A stretch of DNA of 64,000 nucleotides from Streptomyces sp. WMMB303 (GCF_029351045.1 NZ_JARKIN010000001.1:803001-867000), one strand, 5' to 3'; shown: positions 10,366-19,164, counted from the first letter of the stretch. The notes: generated by a model from the letters alone, not told the origin. Numbers and translations: made by a program.

Positions 10366-11163
10366 TCAGGCCCGGTCGGCGGGGCCGGCGCCGTCCGCGG
10401 GCCCGGTCCGGTCGGCGCGGTAGAAGGCCGCCTCGGGCAGCGGGCTGCCCGGTGGCAGGAACGCCAGGTCGAGACCCCGGGTCAGCCGGGCGCGCAGCGT
10501 CTCGTCGGCCGCCAGCGCACCGGCCACCCGCCGGGCGACGGCCTGCAACTCGGAGCCGGGAGCCGGGGCGAGGGCGAGAACGCCGTCCCCGGAGCCGTCG
10601 GCACTCCCGGGGGTCAGATGGGCGCCGAGCACCGCGGGCTCGGCCGCCAGCACCGCACGCAGCGCTTCGGTGACGGCGGGGTCCGCCGAGACCGACGAGG
10701 GGACGCGCCCCTCGGCCAGCGCGTGCAGCGCCGCCCCGGTCAACTCGTAGGACACCGGACCGGCCAGATCGAGGAGCAGCGTGTCCGCCCGCTCGTGGGC
10801 GACCGCCTGGAGCGCCTGGCCCAGCGGTACGGCCACCGGGCGCGCGTCGGACCGCCAGCGGGAGAGCGCCTCGATGGAGGTGAAGGCGGGCAGCGCCCGC
10901 CGCCCGCCGGGCGCGTTCAGCGTGGGGACGGCCATCTCGCTGGTCTTGTCGCGGCGCAGCCCGTCCTCGCCGGTCTCGGCCTCGGTGAGGACGGCGACTA
11001 CGGGAACCAGGAGCCGCGCCTCGCGCAGCGCTTCGAGGATCCGGGGCTCGGCCCCCGGCGCCCGGCGGTCGGCCTGCCAGGCGGCGAGCGCTTCGGCCAG
11101 CGCCACGTCGGCGGTGCCGTCGTCACGGGAGAAGGCCGATGCGGGAATGTTCTTGAGCGCCAC
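10366..11163 (-). CDS. SseB-family protein
   Basis: A 265-residue cytoplasmic protein starting VALKNIPASAFSRDDG. Its first half matches the SseB N-terminal domain: a conserved start, LLVPVVAV, then AFTSIEALSRW and an LLLDLAGPVSYEL strand. The second half resembles the SseB C-terminal domain. The biochemical role of actinobacterial SseB-like proteins is unknown. The GTG at 11163 is chosen because a TACGCT -10 box lies six bases upstream, as in leaderless genes, and no ribosome-binding site is seen. Confidence 0.82.
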   Translation of the reverse strand: MALKNIPASAFSRDDGTADVALAEALAAWQADRRAPGAEPRILEALREARLLVPVVAVLTEAETGEDGLRRDKTSEMAVPTLNAPGGRRALPAFTSIEALSRWRSDARPVAVPLGQALQAVAHERADTLLLDLAGPVSYELTGAALHALAEGRVPSSVSADPAVTEALRAVLAAEPAVLGAHLTPGSADGSGDGVLALAPAPGSELQAVARRVAGALAADETLRARLTRGLDLAFLPPGSPLPEAAFYRADRTGPADGAGPADRA

Positions 11164-11169
11164 GCACCG

Positions 11170-11175
11170 AGCGTA
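11170..11175 (-). promoter_or_regulatory. -10 box of a likely leaderless transcript (SseB-like gene)
   Basis: TACGCT on the minus strand ends six bases before the GTG at 11163. Confidence 0.45.
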
Positions 11176-11219
11176 ACGGGTCCGGGAACCGCTGAGCTGC
11201 GGCAGGGGGCGGGCGCCGG

Positions 11220-11225
11220 TAGCGT
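11220..11225 (+). promoter_or_regulatory. -10 box of a likely leaderless transcript (serine hydrolase gene)
   Basis: TAGCGT ends seven bases before the ATG at 11233; no Shine-Dalgarno sequence is present. Confidence 0.45.
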
Positions 11226-11232
11226 CGGCGGG

Positions 11233-12120
11233 ATGAACGCGCGAGGAGGGACGGGGGGCGGGGCGCCCGACGGAGCACGGCCGGCGCCGGAACCCGCGGG
11301 AACGGTGCCGACGGACGCGGCGCGGCTTCCCGGGCCCGCTCCCCCGGCGCGGCTGTCCGTGGCGGCCCAGCCGCTGGAGGGCGCACCGGAGAGGGTGGCA
11401 CGCGGCGCGGACGAGGTGTTCGTCGCGGCGAGCGTGATGAAGGTGCACCTCCTCGCGGCGCTGGCGCTGCGGGTGCAGGGCGCCCTCGGGCACCGGGCGC
11501 GGGAGGTGACGGCTCAGGAGCGGGCGTGGGCCGCCGCGATGATCGAGCGCAGCGACAACGCCGCGGCGAACGCGCTGTGGCAGGCCACCGGAGGCGCCCC
11601 GGGCGTCACCGCGGCCGGACGGCTGCTGGGAACCGTCCGCACCCGCGCGGCCCCGGACGGGCGCTGGGGCCTGAGCACGACCACGGCCGGGGACCAACTC
11701 GCGCTGCTGCGCGCTGTGCACGGCCGCGGACCGCACGGGGAAGTGCTCGCGCCGTGGGCCCGACTGTGGGTGCGGCACCTGATGAGCCGCGTCGTGACCG
11801 AACAGCGCTGGGGTGTCACCGCGGCCGCCGATCCCGGTGACGAGACGCCCGGGGTGCCGCAGAGCGAGGTCAAGAACGGCTGGCTGCCGCGCACGGCGAC
11901 CGGTCTGTGGGTGATCAGCAGCGTGGGGCGGGTGACCGCGGCGGGCCGTCCCTGGCTGCTGGCGGTCCTCTCGGACGGGCACCCCACCCGGCAGGAGGGC
12001 GTCGCCGCGGTGGAGCGGGCCGCCCGCGCCGCGGTGCGTGGGCTCACGGGCCGGGCGGGCGGGGGCCGGGAACCGGCGGCCCGGAGCGGCGGAGCAGCCG
12101 GCCCGGGATCCGGGGGGTGA
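11233..12120 (+). CDS. Beta-lactamase-like serine hydrolase
   Basis: A 295-residue protein of the penicillin-recognising serine hydrolase fold. The three family motifs are in order: Ser67-V-M-Lys70, Ser107-Asp-Asn109, and Lys214-Asn-Gly216, standing in for KTG. That arrangement resembles class A beta-lactamases, but the second and third motifs and overall size suit a distant DD-peptidase-like relative equally well. No signal peptide is visible: the first 40 residues are glycine-, alanine- and proline-rich without a hydrophobic core, so an extracytoplasmic role is not supported. Its last 77 bases overlap the convergent subtilase gene. Confidence 0.82.
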   Translation: MNARGGTGGGAPDGARPAPEPAGTVPTDAARLPGPAPPARLSVAAQPLEGAPERVARGADEVFVAASVMKVHLLAALALRVQGALGHRAREVTAQERAWAAAMIERSDNAAANALWQATGGAPGVTAAGRLLGTVRTRAAPDGRWGLSTTTAGDQLALLRAVHGRGPHGEVLAPWARLWVRHLMSRVVTEQRWGVTAAADPGDETPGVPQSEVKNGWLPRTATGLWVISSVGRVTAAGRPWLLAVLSDGHPTRQEGVAAVERAARAAVRGLTGRAGGGREPAARSGGAAGPGSGG

Positions 12121-13270
12121 ACCCGCGGTGCACGGCGACAGCGGTGCCGGTCAGCACGGCCCCCACCGAGCCCGCCAGGATCGCGAACCAGCCGGGTCCC
12201 CCCTCGTCCCCGGGCCGTGCGGAGCCGAAGTACTCCTTGCGGTACGTGCCCACGGGAGGCCGCTGGACGCGCGGCTCGATGTGGGAACCCACCTCGATGG
12301 CCGCCGCCGGATCCACCACGCCGGTGCCGACCGCGTCGCTGCGTCCGCCCTCCGGGGTGCGCCCGGCGGTGTCCGAGATCAGCTCCTTGATCTGCGCCGG
12401 GCTCAGCTCCGGGTGGGCGGCCCGCACCAGCGCGACGGCGCCGGAGGTGAAGGCAGCGGCGGCGCTGGTCCCCCAGCCCTGGTAGTAGCTGCGGTCGGGG
12501 TCGGCGATGAGGATGTCCTTGCCCGGCGCGGCGACGGTGGCGTACCAGCGGCGGGTGGAGAAGGAGGCCCGCGCGCCGTTGCGGTCGACCGCGGCCACGG
12601 CGATCACTCCGGGGTAGGCGGCGGGGTAGGAGATGTGGTCGCCGTCCTCCCCTCCGTTGCCGGCCGAGGCGACGACGACGGCGCCCTTGCGCAGCGCGTA
12701 GCGCACGGCGGCGTCCTCGCGGGCGTCGGGGTGCGCGGAGTCGCTGTCGTCGCCGAGCGAGAGGTTGATGACGTCGGCGCCGTGGTCGGCGGCCCAGCGG
12801 ATGCCGTCGGCCAGCGCGGTCTCGCGCCGGTCGCGGGCCTCGGCGCGCTGCGGGTCCTTCTCCTCCAGCAGCACCCGGACCGGCAGGATGCGGGCCTCGG
12901 GTGCGATGCCGAGCACCCCGTCCTTGCCGTCCTCGCCGTGGCCGTGCCCGGCGATGATCCCGGCCATGGCGGTACCGTGCCGGGCCCAGGCACGGTCGCC
13001 CTCCGCAGCGCCCATCCCGACCATGTCCTTGCCGGAGCGGACGTTGCGGTGCAGGTCGGGGTGGTCGGCGTCGACGCCGGTGTCCAGTACGGCGACGGTG
13101 ACGCCGCGGCCCTTGGTGGTCTTCCACGCCTCGCGGGCGTGCAGCGCGTCCAGCGCCCACTCCCGCTCCTGGAGGCCGGCACCCCGCGCGTGGGCCGATC
13201 CCGCTGTGAGGGGGCCGAGCGCCAGCACGGTGCAGAGCAGGGGCAACAGCGTACGCAGAAGAGACTTCAT
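12044..13270 (-). CDS. Mycosin-like subtilisin (S8) membrane protease
   Basis: A 408-residue secreted serine protease with a signal peptide (about 1-28), a catalytic domain with Asp63 (LDTGVD), His98 (RHGTAMAG), Asn205 and Ser269 (GTSAAAAF), and a C-terminal membrane helix (about 360-385) with a basic tail. This layout is that of mycosins (MycP), the proteases of type VII secretion systems, and of their many Streptomyces paralogues. No esx, eccC or eccD gene lies in the window. The ATG overlaps the stop of the upstream proline-rich protein gene by ATGA, so the two are coupled. Its 3' end overlaps the convergent hydrolase gene. Confidence 0.9.
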   Translation of the reverse strand: MKSLLRTLLPLLCTVLALGPLTAGSAHARGAGLQEREWALDALHAREAWKTTKGRGVTVAVLDTGVDADHPDLHRNVRSGKDMVGMGAAEGDRAWARHGTAMAGIIAGHGHGEDGKDGVLGIAPEARILPVRVLLEEKDPQRAEARDRRETALADGIRWAADHGADVINLSLGDDSDSAHPDAREDAAVRYALRKGAVVVASAGNGGEDGDHISYPAAYPGVIAVAAVDRNGARASFSTRRWYATVAAPGKDILIADPDRSYYQGWGTSAAAAFTSGAVALVRAAHPELSPAQIKELISDTAGRTPEGGRSDAVGTGVVDPAAAIEVGSHIEPRVQRPPVGTYRKEYFGSARPGDEGGPGWFAILAGSVGAVLTGTAVAVHRGFTPRIPGRLLRRSGPPVPGPRPPGP

Positions 13271-14451
13271 CGGCTCCCGTCCCCGCCGCTCTCGTCCCCG
13301 CCGTGGCCGTCGGCGGCCTGCCTGCCCGCCCGGTCCCGGTCCCCGGTGCCCCGGCCGCCCTTCGCCGCCGGGTCGGCGTCGCCGGACTCCCGCCGGACGG
13401 TGGCCTCGCGCAGCCGCCGCTCGATCCGGTCGGCGATGCCCTGGGCCTCGTGGCCGAGTCCGGCCTGTGCCGCCGCCGAGGTCTCGGCCTTGCGGGTGGC
13501 GTCGTTCGCCGACTGCGGGTCGGTGACGACACGGCCGTCGGCGAAGCCGGAGACGGAGTAGACCACGACAGGCGCGTCGCGGAGCACCCGCACCGTCCAA
13601 CTGGCGCGCTGCGCGTCGCCGAAGTCGGCGGCGACCGTGCCGCGGGCGGCGTACGGACGGGGCATCAGATCGGTACGCCGGCCGAGGTTCTGGGCGGCGA
13701 ACCGCTGCCGCAGGTCCCGCATGGCGGCCGGGTCGGCCTTGGTGAACATCAGTCCGACCGTGGTGATGCTGCTGGAGGTCTCGTCGGCGTAGGTGGCCCG
13801 CACCAGCCGGGCGCAGCCGACCGGGGCGAGCGCCTTGGCCAGCAGCGGGTCGAAGGCGTGCGCGCAGCCGCTGTCGGGGGCCACCGCGACGCGGGTCCAG
13901 CGCCGGTCGGCACCGCCGGGCCCGGCTCCCTTCCCCTCCAGGGTGCGCGGGAACAGGTCGTCGACCGGGATCTGGTGCCAGGCGGCGCGGGCCCCGTCGA
14001 ACCCGGCGGCCACCGAGTGGCGTCCCGCCTCGTCGCCGGACAGCAGCGTCCCGGCGGCCGCGCCGCCCAGCAGCCCGACGCCGAGCACGAGGCAGACCGC
14101 GACGACGAGCGAACGCACCGTCAGCGGGGAGTGCCCGAAAGGCGCGGGGGACAGCATCGGGCGCAGCCTGCCGGGGCCCGCCGACGCGCGCGGCGGGCCG
14201 GCCGGCGCGGCGGGCCGCCGGGCCGGTACGAACGCGGCGGTGCGCTGCTGCCCCGTGCCGCTGCCCGGCTCGCGGCCCGTACCGGGAGCCGGGTCGGCGG
14301 TCGTGGTCTCCTGCCCCGCGGCGGCACCGGCCCCGGATGCCGCAGGCGGAGCGGCGGGAGGCGGCGGAGCGCTCGGTTGCGGCGGAGCCGCGGGCCGGGG
14401 CGGGGCGGCGGGGGGCTGGGGGACGGCAGCGCGGTCGGCGTCGGTGCTCAT
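13267..14451 (-). CDS. Proline-rich single-pass membrane protein, partner of mycosin-like protease
   Basis: A 394-residue protein I do not recognise by family. Residues 1-110 are cytoplasmic-looking and rich in proline and alanine. A single membrane helix spans about 111-137, and a 250-residue extracytoplasmic domain follows with a Cys pair (SGCAHAFD and APVGCARLV) and an acidic, glycine-rich tail. GGAGG lies upstream of the ATG. It is translationally coupled to the downstream mycosin-like protease by a 4-base overlap, so a joint function at the membrane is likely: substrate, inhibitor or scaffold. The role is inferred from position only. Confidence 0.8.
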   Translation of the reverse strand: MSTDADRAAVPQPPAAPPRPAAPPQPSAPPPPAAPPAASGAGAAAGQETTTADPAPGTGREPGSGTGQQRTAAFVPARRPAAPAGPPRASAGPGRLRPMLSPAPFGHSPLTVRSLVVAVCLVLGVGLLGGAAAGTLLSGDEAGRHSVAAGFDGARAAWHQIPVDDLFPRTLEGKGAGPGGADRRWTRVAVAPDSGCAHAFDPLLAKALAPVGCARLVRATYADETSSSITTVGLMFTKADPAAMRDLRQRFAAQNLGRRTDLMPRPYAARGTVAADFGDAQRASWTVRVLRDAPVVVYSVSGFADGRVVTDPQSANDATRKAETSAAAQAGLGHEAQGIADRIERRLREATVRRESGDADPAAKGGRGTGDRDRAGRQAADGHGGDESGGDGSR

Positions 14452-14696
14452 GTGCGCCCCCTCCGTGCGATACCGCCCCGCACGAACGCCGGTTCGAGCG
14501 GGCGTGTTCGTCGTGGCCCCGGTGAACTGTTCGCCGCGTGCCTGCCGTCGCAGCGTGCGGCGTCACTCTACGGTGCGCACCGGGAGGGACGGCAACCCGG
14601 CCGAGCTGTGACGACGCCCCCGACACGACGGGAGAGGCGAGGCGTTGCGGCGCTCCGGGGCTGTGCGGGCGCGGGCACCTCTGGCAAGCTGCGAGA

Positions 14697-15911
14697 GTGT
14701 TCGATACGACTGCCGCTCCCGTCGCCGACCGCGCCCGGTACGACCGTGCGACCGCCCATCTCGACGCGCCCCTGGCTCTCGTGGACCTGGCGGCGTTCGA
14801 CGCCAACGCGGACGATCTCGTACGGCGGGCCGGCGGCAAGCCGCTGCGCGTGGCCAGCAAATCGGTCCGCTGCCGGGCCCTGTTGGAACGGGTGCTGGCC
14901 AAGGACGGATTCCGCGGGGTGATGAGCTACACCCTCGCCGAGTCGCTGTGGCTGGCCAGGTCGGGCGTCGAGGACGTGCTGCTGGCCTACCCGTCGGCCG
15001 ACCGCGCCGGCTACGCGGAGCTGGCCTCGGACCCGAAGCTGGCCGCCGCGGTGACCGTGACGGTGGACGACCCCGCGCAGCTCGCCCTGATCGACGCGGC
15101 ACGGGACGGCGGTGGCGAGCCGATCCGGGTCTGCCTCGAACTGGACACCTCGTTGCGGCTGCTGGGCGGCCGGATCCGGGTCGGAGCCCGCCGCTCCCCG
15201 CTGCACTCCCCCGCCGAGCTGACCGAACTCGCGCGCGCCGTGCAGCGGCGCCCCGGCTTCCGGTTGGTCGGCCTGATGGCGTACGAGGGGCATGTGGCGG
15301 GCGTCGGCGACGCGGTGCCCGGTGCCGCGCTGCGCTCGCGCGCGGTGCGGCTGATGCAGCGCACGGCCCGCCGAGAGCTGGCGGCGCGCCGCTCGGCGGC
15401 GGTACGGGCGGTCCGCGCGGTGGCTCCGGACCTGGAGTTCGTCAACGGCGGCGGTACGGGCAGCGTGCAGCACACCGCTGCCGAGGAGGCGATCACGGAG
15501 ATCGCGGCCGGCTCGGGACTGTACGTGCCGCGGCTGTTCGACAACTTCACCTCCTTCACCGGCCGCCCCGCCACGCTGTTCGCCATGCCGGTGGTGCGCA
15601 GGCCGGGCGTGGGCGTGGTCACCGTGCTCGGTGGCGGCTATCCCGCCTCCGGTGCGGCCGGGCGCGACCGGCTGCCCGAGGTGTACCTCCCGGCGGGGCT
15701 GCGCTACGACCCGCAGGAGGGGCCCGGCGAGGTGCAGACCCCGCTGCTGGGCCCGCCCGCCGACGACCTGCTGATCGGGGACAAGGTGTGGTTCCGGCAC
15801 GCCAAGGCCGGTGAGCTGTGCGAGCGGTTCGCGACGCTGCACCTGGTGGAGGGCGACCGGGTGACGGACGCGGTACCCACCTACCGGGGCGAGGGCATGA
15901 CGTTCCTGTGA
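14697..15911 (+). CDS. PLP-dependent alanine racemase-fold protein (amino-acid deaminase/aldolase type)
   Basis: A 404-residue enzyme with an N-terminal alanine-racemase-type TIM barrel and a C-terminal D-serine-dehydratase-like domain. The presumed PLP lysine is in RVASKSVRC near residue 50, and a FVNGGGTGSV phosphate-binding loop is seen. Proteins of this type (D-threonine aldolase / D-serine deaminase group) cleave or deaminate D-amino acids; the exact substrate is not evident. The GTG at 14697 is preceded at six bases by CAAGCT, a weak -10-like box, suggesting another leaderless start. The long in-frame extension to 14538 shows no family similarity. Confidence 0.85.
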   Translation: MFDTTAAPVADRARYDRATAHLDAPLALVDLAAFDANADDLVRRAGGKPLRVASKSVRCRALLERVLAKDGFRGVMSYTLAESLWLARSGVEDVLLAYPSADRAGYAELASDPKLAAAVTVTVDDPAQLALIDAARDGGGEPIRVCLELDTSLRLLGGRIRVGARRSPLHSPAELTELARAVQRRPGFRLVGLMAYEGHVAGVGDAVPGAALRSRAVRLMQRTARRELAARRSAAVRAVRAVAPDLEFVNGGGTGSVQHTAAEEAITEIAAGSGLYVPRLFDNFTSFTGRPATLFAMPVVRRPGVGVVTVLGGGYPASGAAGRDRLPEVYLPAGLRYDPQEGPGEVQTPLLGPPADDLLIGDKVWFRHAKAGELCERFATLHLVEGDRVTDAVPTYRGEGMTFL

Positions 15912-15919
15912 GGGAGGTG

Positions 15920-15953
15920 GGGCGGCAGGGGACCCGGCACCGGACGGCCGCCC
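15920..15953 (+). terminator. Possible terminator between convergent genes
   Basis: A 7-bp perfect inverted repeat (15920-15926 with 15947-15953) with a 20-base loop sits in the short gap between two convergent stops. Confidence 0.4.
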
Positions 15954-15964
15954 GCATCCCGCCG

Positions 15965-16870
15965 TCAGACGGCCTCGCGGTTGCCGTCGTCGGCACCCTC
16001 GCCCAGGCCGGTGCGGACCACGCCCTTGCGCAGCTCGTCCAGATCGGAGGCGGGAGGCGCCTCGGAGGCGATGTCGACGCTGCTCCACAGGGCCAGAAGC
16101 CCGCCCTTGACGTGCGGTGAACGGAAGACCACGGCCTCGACGTAGGCGTCCGGCTCCAGCTTGTTCTCCACCCGCCAGCGGACGCGGTATCCCGGTTGGC
16201 CGGCGACCGTGACCGCGCCGGACTCGACGACCTTGTGCTCGGTGATGCCGCCGTACGCCTTCTTGGAGTACGACTGCTTCGCGTTCTTGGCCACCTGCAG
16301 TTCGGCGGCCTCCTTCAGCGCCTTCTCGCCCTCCCAGCCGCTGGAGACGGGCAGCAGCTTGGCGCCGCCGCGCACACAGGTCGTCTCCTGCCCGGGGCAG
16401 CGGTACGCGGTCCGGTGGGCGACGAAGCCGGCTTCGGGGTCGGGCCGCTCCCATCCGTCGGGCACGGTCAGCCCGACGCCGAGCCCGGGTTCGGGAACGA
16501 CGTCACCGGGTGAGCTCTCCGGCGCCGGGGACTCCCGGTCGTCGTGGTCACCGGGAGGGTCGTCCTTGCCGTCGGGGCCGGTGGACTTCGGCGGAGGGGA
16601 GGAACCGGCGGCCGCCTTGGGCTCCTCGTCGTCCGAACCGCCCGCCACCAGCACTCCGCCCACGGCGAGGGCGGCGACCAGCACGAGCGCTCCGACGATG
16701 CCCGCGATGAGCGGACCGCGCCCGGCCTTCCCGCCACCCGGTCGGGCGGCGCCGGCGGCGGGCCGGGTGTGCTGGGTCCAGGTGCTGCCGTCCCACCAGC
16801 GCTGCTGGGGCGGCAGTGAGGGCGTCTGCCCGGGATCGGGGTACCAGCCGGGTGGGGTCGTCATGCTCAC
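15965..16870 (-). CDS. DUF2510 domain membrane protein
   Basis: A 301-residue protein. The N-terminal DUF2510 repeat (PPGWYPDPG, RWWDGSTWTQHT) is cytoplasmic and a membrane helix spans about 52-77. A disordered Ser/Pro/Asp linker follows and then an extracytoplasmic domain with two cysteines (RCPGQETTC) reminiscent of lipoprotein LpqN-like folds. The function is unknown; such proteins are abundant in actinomycetes. The GTG at 16870 is preferred over the ATG two codons later because TAGGGT lies six bases upstream of it. Confidence 0.82.
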   Translation of the reverse strand: MSMTTPPGWYPDPGQTPSLPPQQRWWDGSTWTQHTRPAAGAARPGGGKAGRGPLIAGIVGALVLVAALAVGGVLVAGGSDDEEPKAAAGSSPPPKSTGPDGKDDPPGDHDDRESPAPESSPGDVVPEPGLGVGLTVPDGWERPDPEAGFVAHRTAYRCPGQETTCVRGGAKLLPVSSGWEGEKALKEAAELQVAKNAKQSYSKKAYGGITEHKVVESGAVTVAGQPGYRVRWRVENKLEPDAYVEAVVFRSPHVKGGLLALWSSVDIASEAPPASDLDELRKGVVRTGLGEGADDGNREAV

Positions 16871-16876
16871 GCCCGC

Positions 16877-16882
16877 ACCCTA
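16877..16882 (-). promoter_or_regulatory. -10 box of a likely leaderless transcript (DUF2510 gene)
   Basis: TAGGGT on the minus strand ends six bases before the GTG at 16870. Confidence 0.45.
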
Positions 16883-16917
16883 GGGCACAGGTGTACGAGG
16901 CCGCCGGGCGCCCCCGA

Positions 16918-16943
16918 GGGTGCGGGCCCGCGGACCCGCACCC
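16918..16943 (-). terminator. Terminator of the secreted HAD phosphatase gene
   Basis: A perfect 9-bp inverted repeat (16918-16926 with 16935-16943) with an 8-base loop lies right after the stop at 16952 on the minus strand. Confidence 0.6.
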
Positions 16944-16951
16944 CTGTGGGC

Positions 16952-18241
16952 CTATGCCGCGCCGTGGGCGGTGTCGAGCTGGTCCCGGATGATCGAGCCG
17001 TCGTTCCTGCGCACCGGACCGAGCGACCCGTCGGGGCGGGTGAAGCCCTCGGTGGAGCAGGGGTAGGGCTCCCGCTTGCGGGGCAGCGGTTCGATGAACA
17101 TCGGGTTCACCGCCCACCGGCCGTCGGCGTCGTCGTAGCCGCGGCACATGATCTCCGGCTTGTTGCGGTTGAGCACCAGATGGGTGCCCGTCGCATCGCC
17201 GACGAAGGTGACGTCGGTGTCCGCGTCACCGCCGCCGATCGCGATCCGGTGCCGCCGGTCCTGCTTCTGCCAGGCCCGCGGCCCGTGGATGCCGAAGATC
17301 TCCTGGTTGATCACGCACCGCTTGCCCTCGATGTAGGGGATCATCTCCCCCTTGCTGCGGGGCATACCGCCGCAGCCCTCGGTCCAGGTGGTGATCCGGC
17401 CGTGCTCGACCACGCTGCGGATGGCGAAGGTGTGCCGGCGGTCGATGCCGACACCGCGCGCCCACTCCTCGGCCACCGGCTCGGAACCCGCCGAGACGAT
17501 GTAGACCTCGAAACCGGCCTTCTTCAGCGTACGGACCAGGTCCTGCTGCTGCTCGTAGTAGCGGCTGTAGGCCGGCACCGTGTGGGTGCCCACCCGCTGC
17601 GTGCTGCCGACGGGGGCCGCCAGGGCCTCGTCGCGCGCCGCCCTCGCGTAGGAGCGCAGCTCCGGCACGGTGTGGCCCGCGAAGAGCTGCGGCACCCAGG
17701 CGTACTGGGGAACCGTGCGCCGGTGGTTCCAGTTCCCGGTGAACGCGTCCTCACCGGCCATCGTCTCGGCCTCGCCGCGCACCTGCAGGATCTCGTCGGC
17801 GCACGCGTCGTCCGTCGAGGTGGGCAGCGGGTGCCCCGCCGGTACGTCGGTGCCGCACGCCTCGGTGAGCGCCCGGTCGGCGTCGGGGGTCAGCCACTTG
17901 CTGGTGTCGGACCAGCGCTCGGGGCGCAGGATCTTGTCGTGCCGCAGGGCCCAGGCGATGGTGGCGTCCGTCGAGTCGTTCTTGACGATGGTGTTGTCCC
18001 AGTCGAACGCGGCGACGGGACGGCGGGAGCCGCCACGCAGCCGCCCCGAGCAGGTGCCGCGCTCGTCGATGGTGCGCTGCAGCTTGGCCCGGTTGGCGCC
18101 GTGCCAGGGGAGTTCGGTGGAGAGCTGGGGGCAGTGGCGGCCGCCGCCGTGTCCGGCTGCTGCCTGCACCGGGACGGGCGTGAGGGTTACAGCGAGGGCC
18201 GCGGCCGTGGTGAGGCCGGTCAGGACGGATCTGCTGCGCAT
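16952..18241 (-). CDS. Secreted HAD-superfamily phosphatase
   Basis: A 429-residue exported protein with a Sec signal peptide (MRSRSVLTGLTTAAALAV, cleavage near AQAA) and a haloacid-dehalogenase fold. Motif I is FDWDNTIVKND, with the nucleophile and acid/base Asp pair; motif II is YIVSAGS; motif IV is IAIGGGDADTDVTFVGDA. The order matches PHOSPHO/SerB-like HAD phosphatases with a helical cap, so a small phosphomonoester such as phosphocholine or phosphoethanolamine is plausible but not shown. AGGAGGGG before the ATG sets the start. The gene stands alone between two hairpin terminators. Confidence 0.87.
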   Translation of the reverse strand: MRSRSVLTGLTTAAALAVTLTPVPVQAAAGHGGGRHCPQLSTELPWHGANRAKLQRTIDERGTCSGRLRGGSRRPVAAFDWDNTIVKNDSTDATIAWALRHDKILRPERWSDTSKWLTPDADRALTEACGTDVPAGHPLPTSTDDACADEILQVRGEAETMAGEDAFTGNWNHRRTVPQYAWVPQLFAGHTVPELRSYARAARDEALAAPVGSTQRVGTHTVPAYSRYYEQQQDLVRTLKKAGFEVYIVSAGSEPVAEEWARGVGIDRRHTFAIRSVVEHGRITTWTEGCGGMPRSKGEMIPYIEGKRCVINQEIFGIHGPRAWQKQDRRHRIAIGGGDADTDVTFVGDATGTHLVLNRNKPEIMCRGYDDADGRWAVNPMFIEPLPRKREPYPCSTEGFTRPDGSLGPVRRNDGSIIRDQLDTAHGAA

Positions 18242-18305
18242 GTGGCGCCCCTCCTGGGCTGTCGACGGTGACTCTTGCACGCTACATCGATAACGGGCGC
18301 GCTCC

Positions 18306-18363
18306 GCTCCGGCCCGCCCGTCGCGCCGCGTCGCCCGTGCCGGCGCTGCGGGCGGGCCGGAGC
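18306..18363 (-). terminator. Strong nested-hairpin terminator of the glnA4-aldehyde dehydrogenase-SDR operon
   Basis: A perfect 15-bp inverted repeat (18306-18320 with 18349-18363) encloses a second 6-bp stem (18323-18328 with 18341-18346). It begins seven bases past the SDR stop at 18370. Confidence 0.8.
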
Positions 18364-18369
18364 CGGCCG

Positions 18370-19164
18370 CTACTGCGGGGTGACGTAGGCGCCCGCGATA
18401 CCGCCGTCGACCAGGAACTCCGCCGCGTTCACGAACGAGGAGTCGTCGCTGGCGAGGAAGGCGACCGCCGAGGCGATCTCCTCCGCCTCGGCGAACCGGC
18501 CCGCCGGCACGTGCACCAGCCGCCGCTGCGCCCGCTCCGGGTCCTTGGCGAACAGCTCCTTGAGCAGCGGGGTGTTCACCGGGCCGGGGCACAGCGCGTT
18601 CACCCGGATGCCCTCGCGGGCGAACTGGACGCCCAGCTCGCGGGACATCGCCAGCACCCCGCCCTTGGAGGCGGTGTAGCTGATCTGCGAGGTGGCGGCG
18701 CCCATCACCGCGACGAAGGAGGCGGTGTTGATGATGGAGCCCCGGCCCTGGGCGCGCATGTACGGCAGCACGGCCTTGCAGCACAGGTACACCGAGGTGA
18801 GGTTGACGTGCTGGACGCGCTGCCACGCCTCCAGCCCGGTCTCCAGGATCGAGTCGTCGTCGGGCGGCGAGATGCCCGCGTTGTTGAAGGCGATGTCGAC
18901 CGAGCCGTAGGTCTCGTCCGCGGTCCGGAACAGCGCCTCGACCTGATCGGGGTCGGTGACGTCCGCTGCGACGTACCGGCCGCCGACCTCCCGGGCCGCG
19001 GCTTCGCCGCGCTCGGCGTCCACGTCGGCGCAGACGACGTTCGCCCCCTCGGAGGCGAGGCGGCGGGCGGCGGCGAGGCCGATGCCGCTGCCCGCGCCGG
19101 TGACCACGGCCGTACGCCCGACCAGGCGGCGGCACACGGCGGTCTCGTTCTCGGTGGCGCTCAC
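18370..19164 (-). CDS. SDR-family NAD(P)-dependent oxidoreductase
   Basis: A classical short-chain dehydrogenase of 264 residues. It has the TGAGSGIG nucleotide-binding loop, FNNAGIS, a catalytic Ser in NTASF and Tyr-x3-Lys in YTASKGG. A Rossmann Asp (CADVD) after the second strand favours NAD over NADP. It overlaps the aldehyde dehydrogenase gene by four bases and ends the operon headed by the GlnA4-like ligase. In that context I infer that it oxidises the hydroxyl of gamma-glutamylethanolamide to the aldehyde, which the neighbour then oxidises further. An independent ketone or 3-oxoacyl reductase role cannot be excluded. Confidence 0.9.
   Translation of the reverse strand: MSATENETAVCRRLVGRTAVVTGAGSGIGLAAARRLASEGANVVCADVDAERGEAAAREVGGRYVAADVTDPDQVEALFRTADETYGSVDIAFNNAGISPPDDDSILETGLEAWQRVQHVNLTSVYLCCKAVLPYMRAQGRGSIINTASFVAVMGAATSQISYTASKGGVLAMSRELGVQFAREGIRVNALCPGPVNTPLLKELFAKDPERAQRRLVHVPAGRFAEAEEIASAVAFLASDDSSFVNAAEFLVDGGIAGAYVTPQ

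Noticed and set aside
9451..11232. Upstream extension of the serine hydrolase frame
   Set aside because: It is antisense to the aquaporin and SseB-like genes, and the TAGCGT box plus ATG at 11233 gives a better start.
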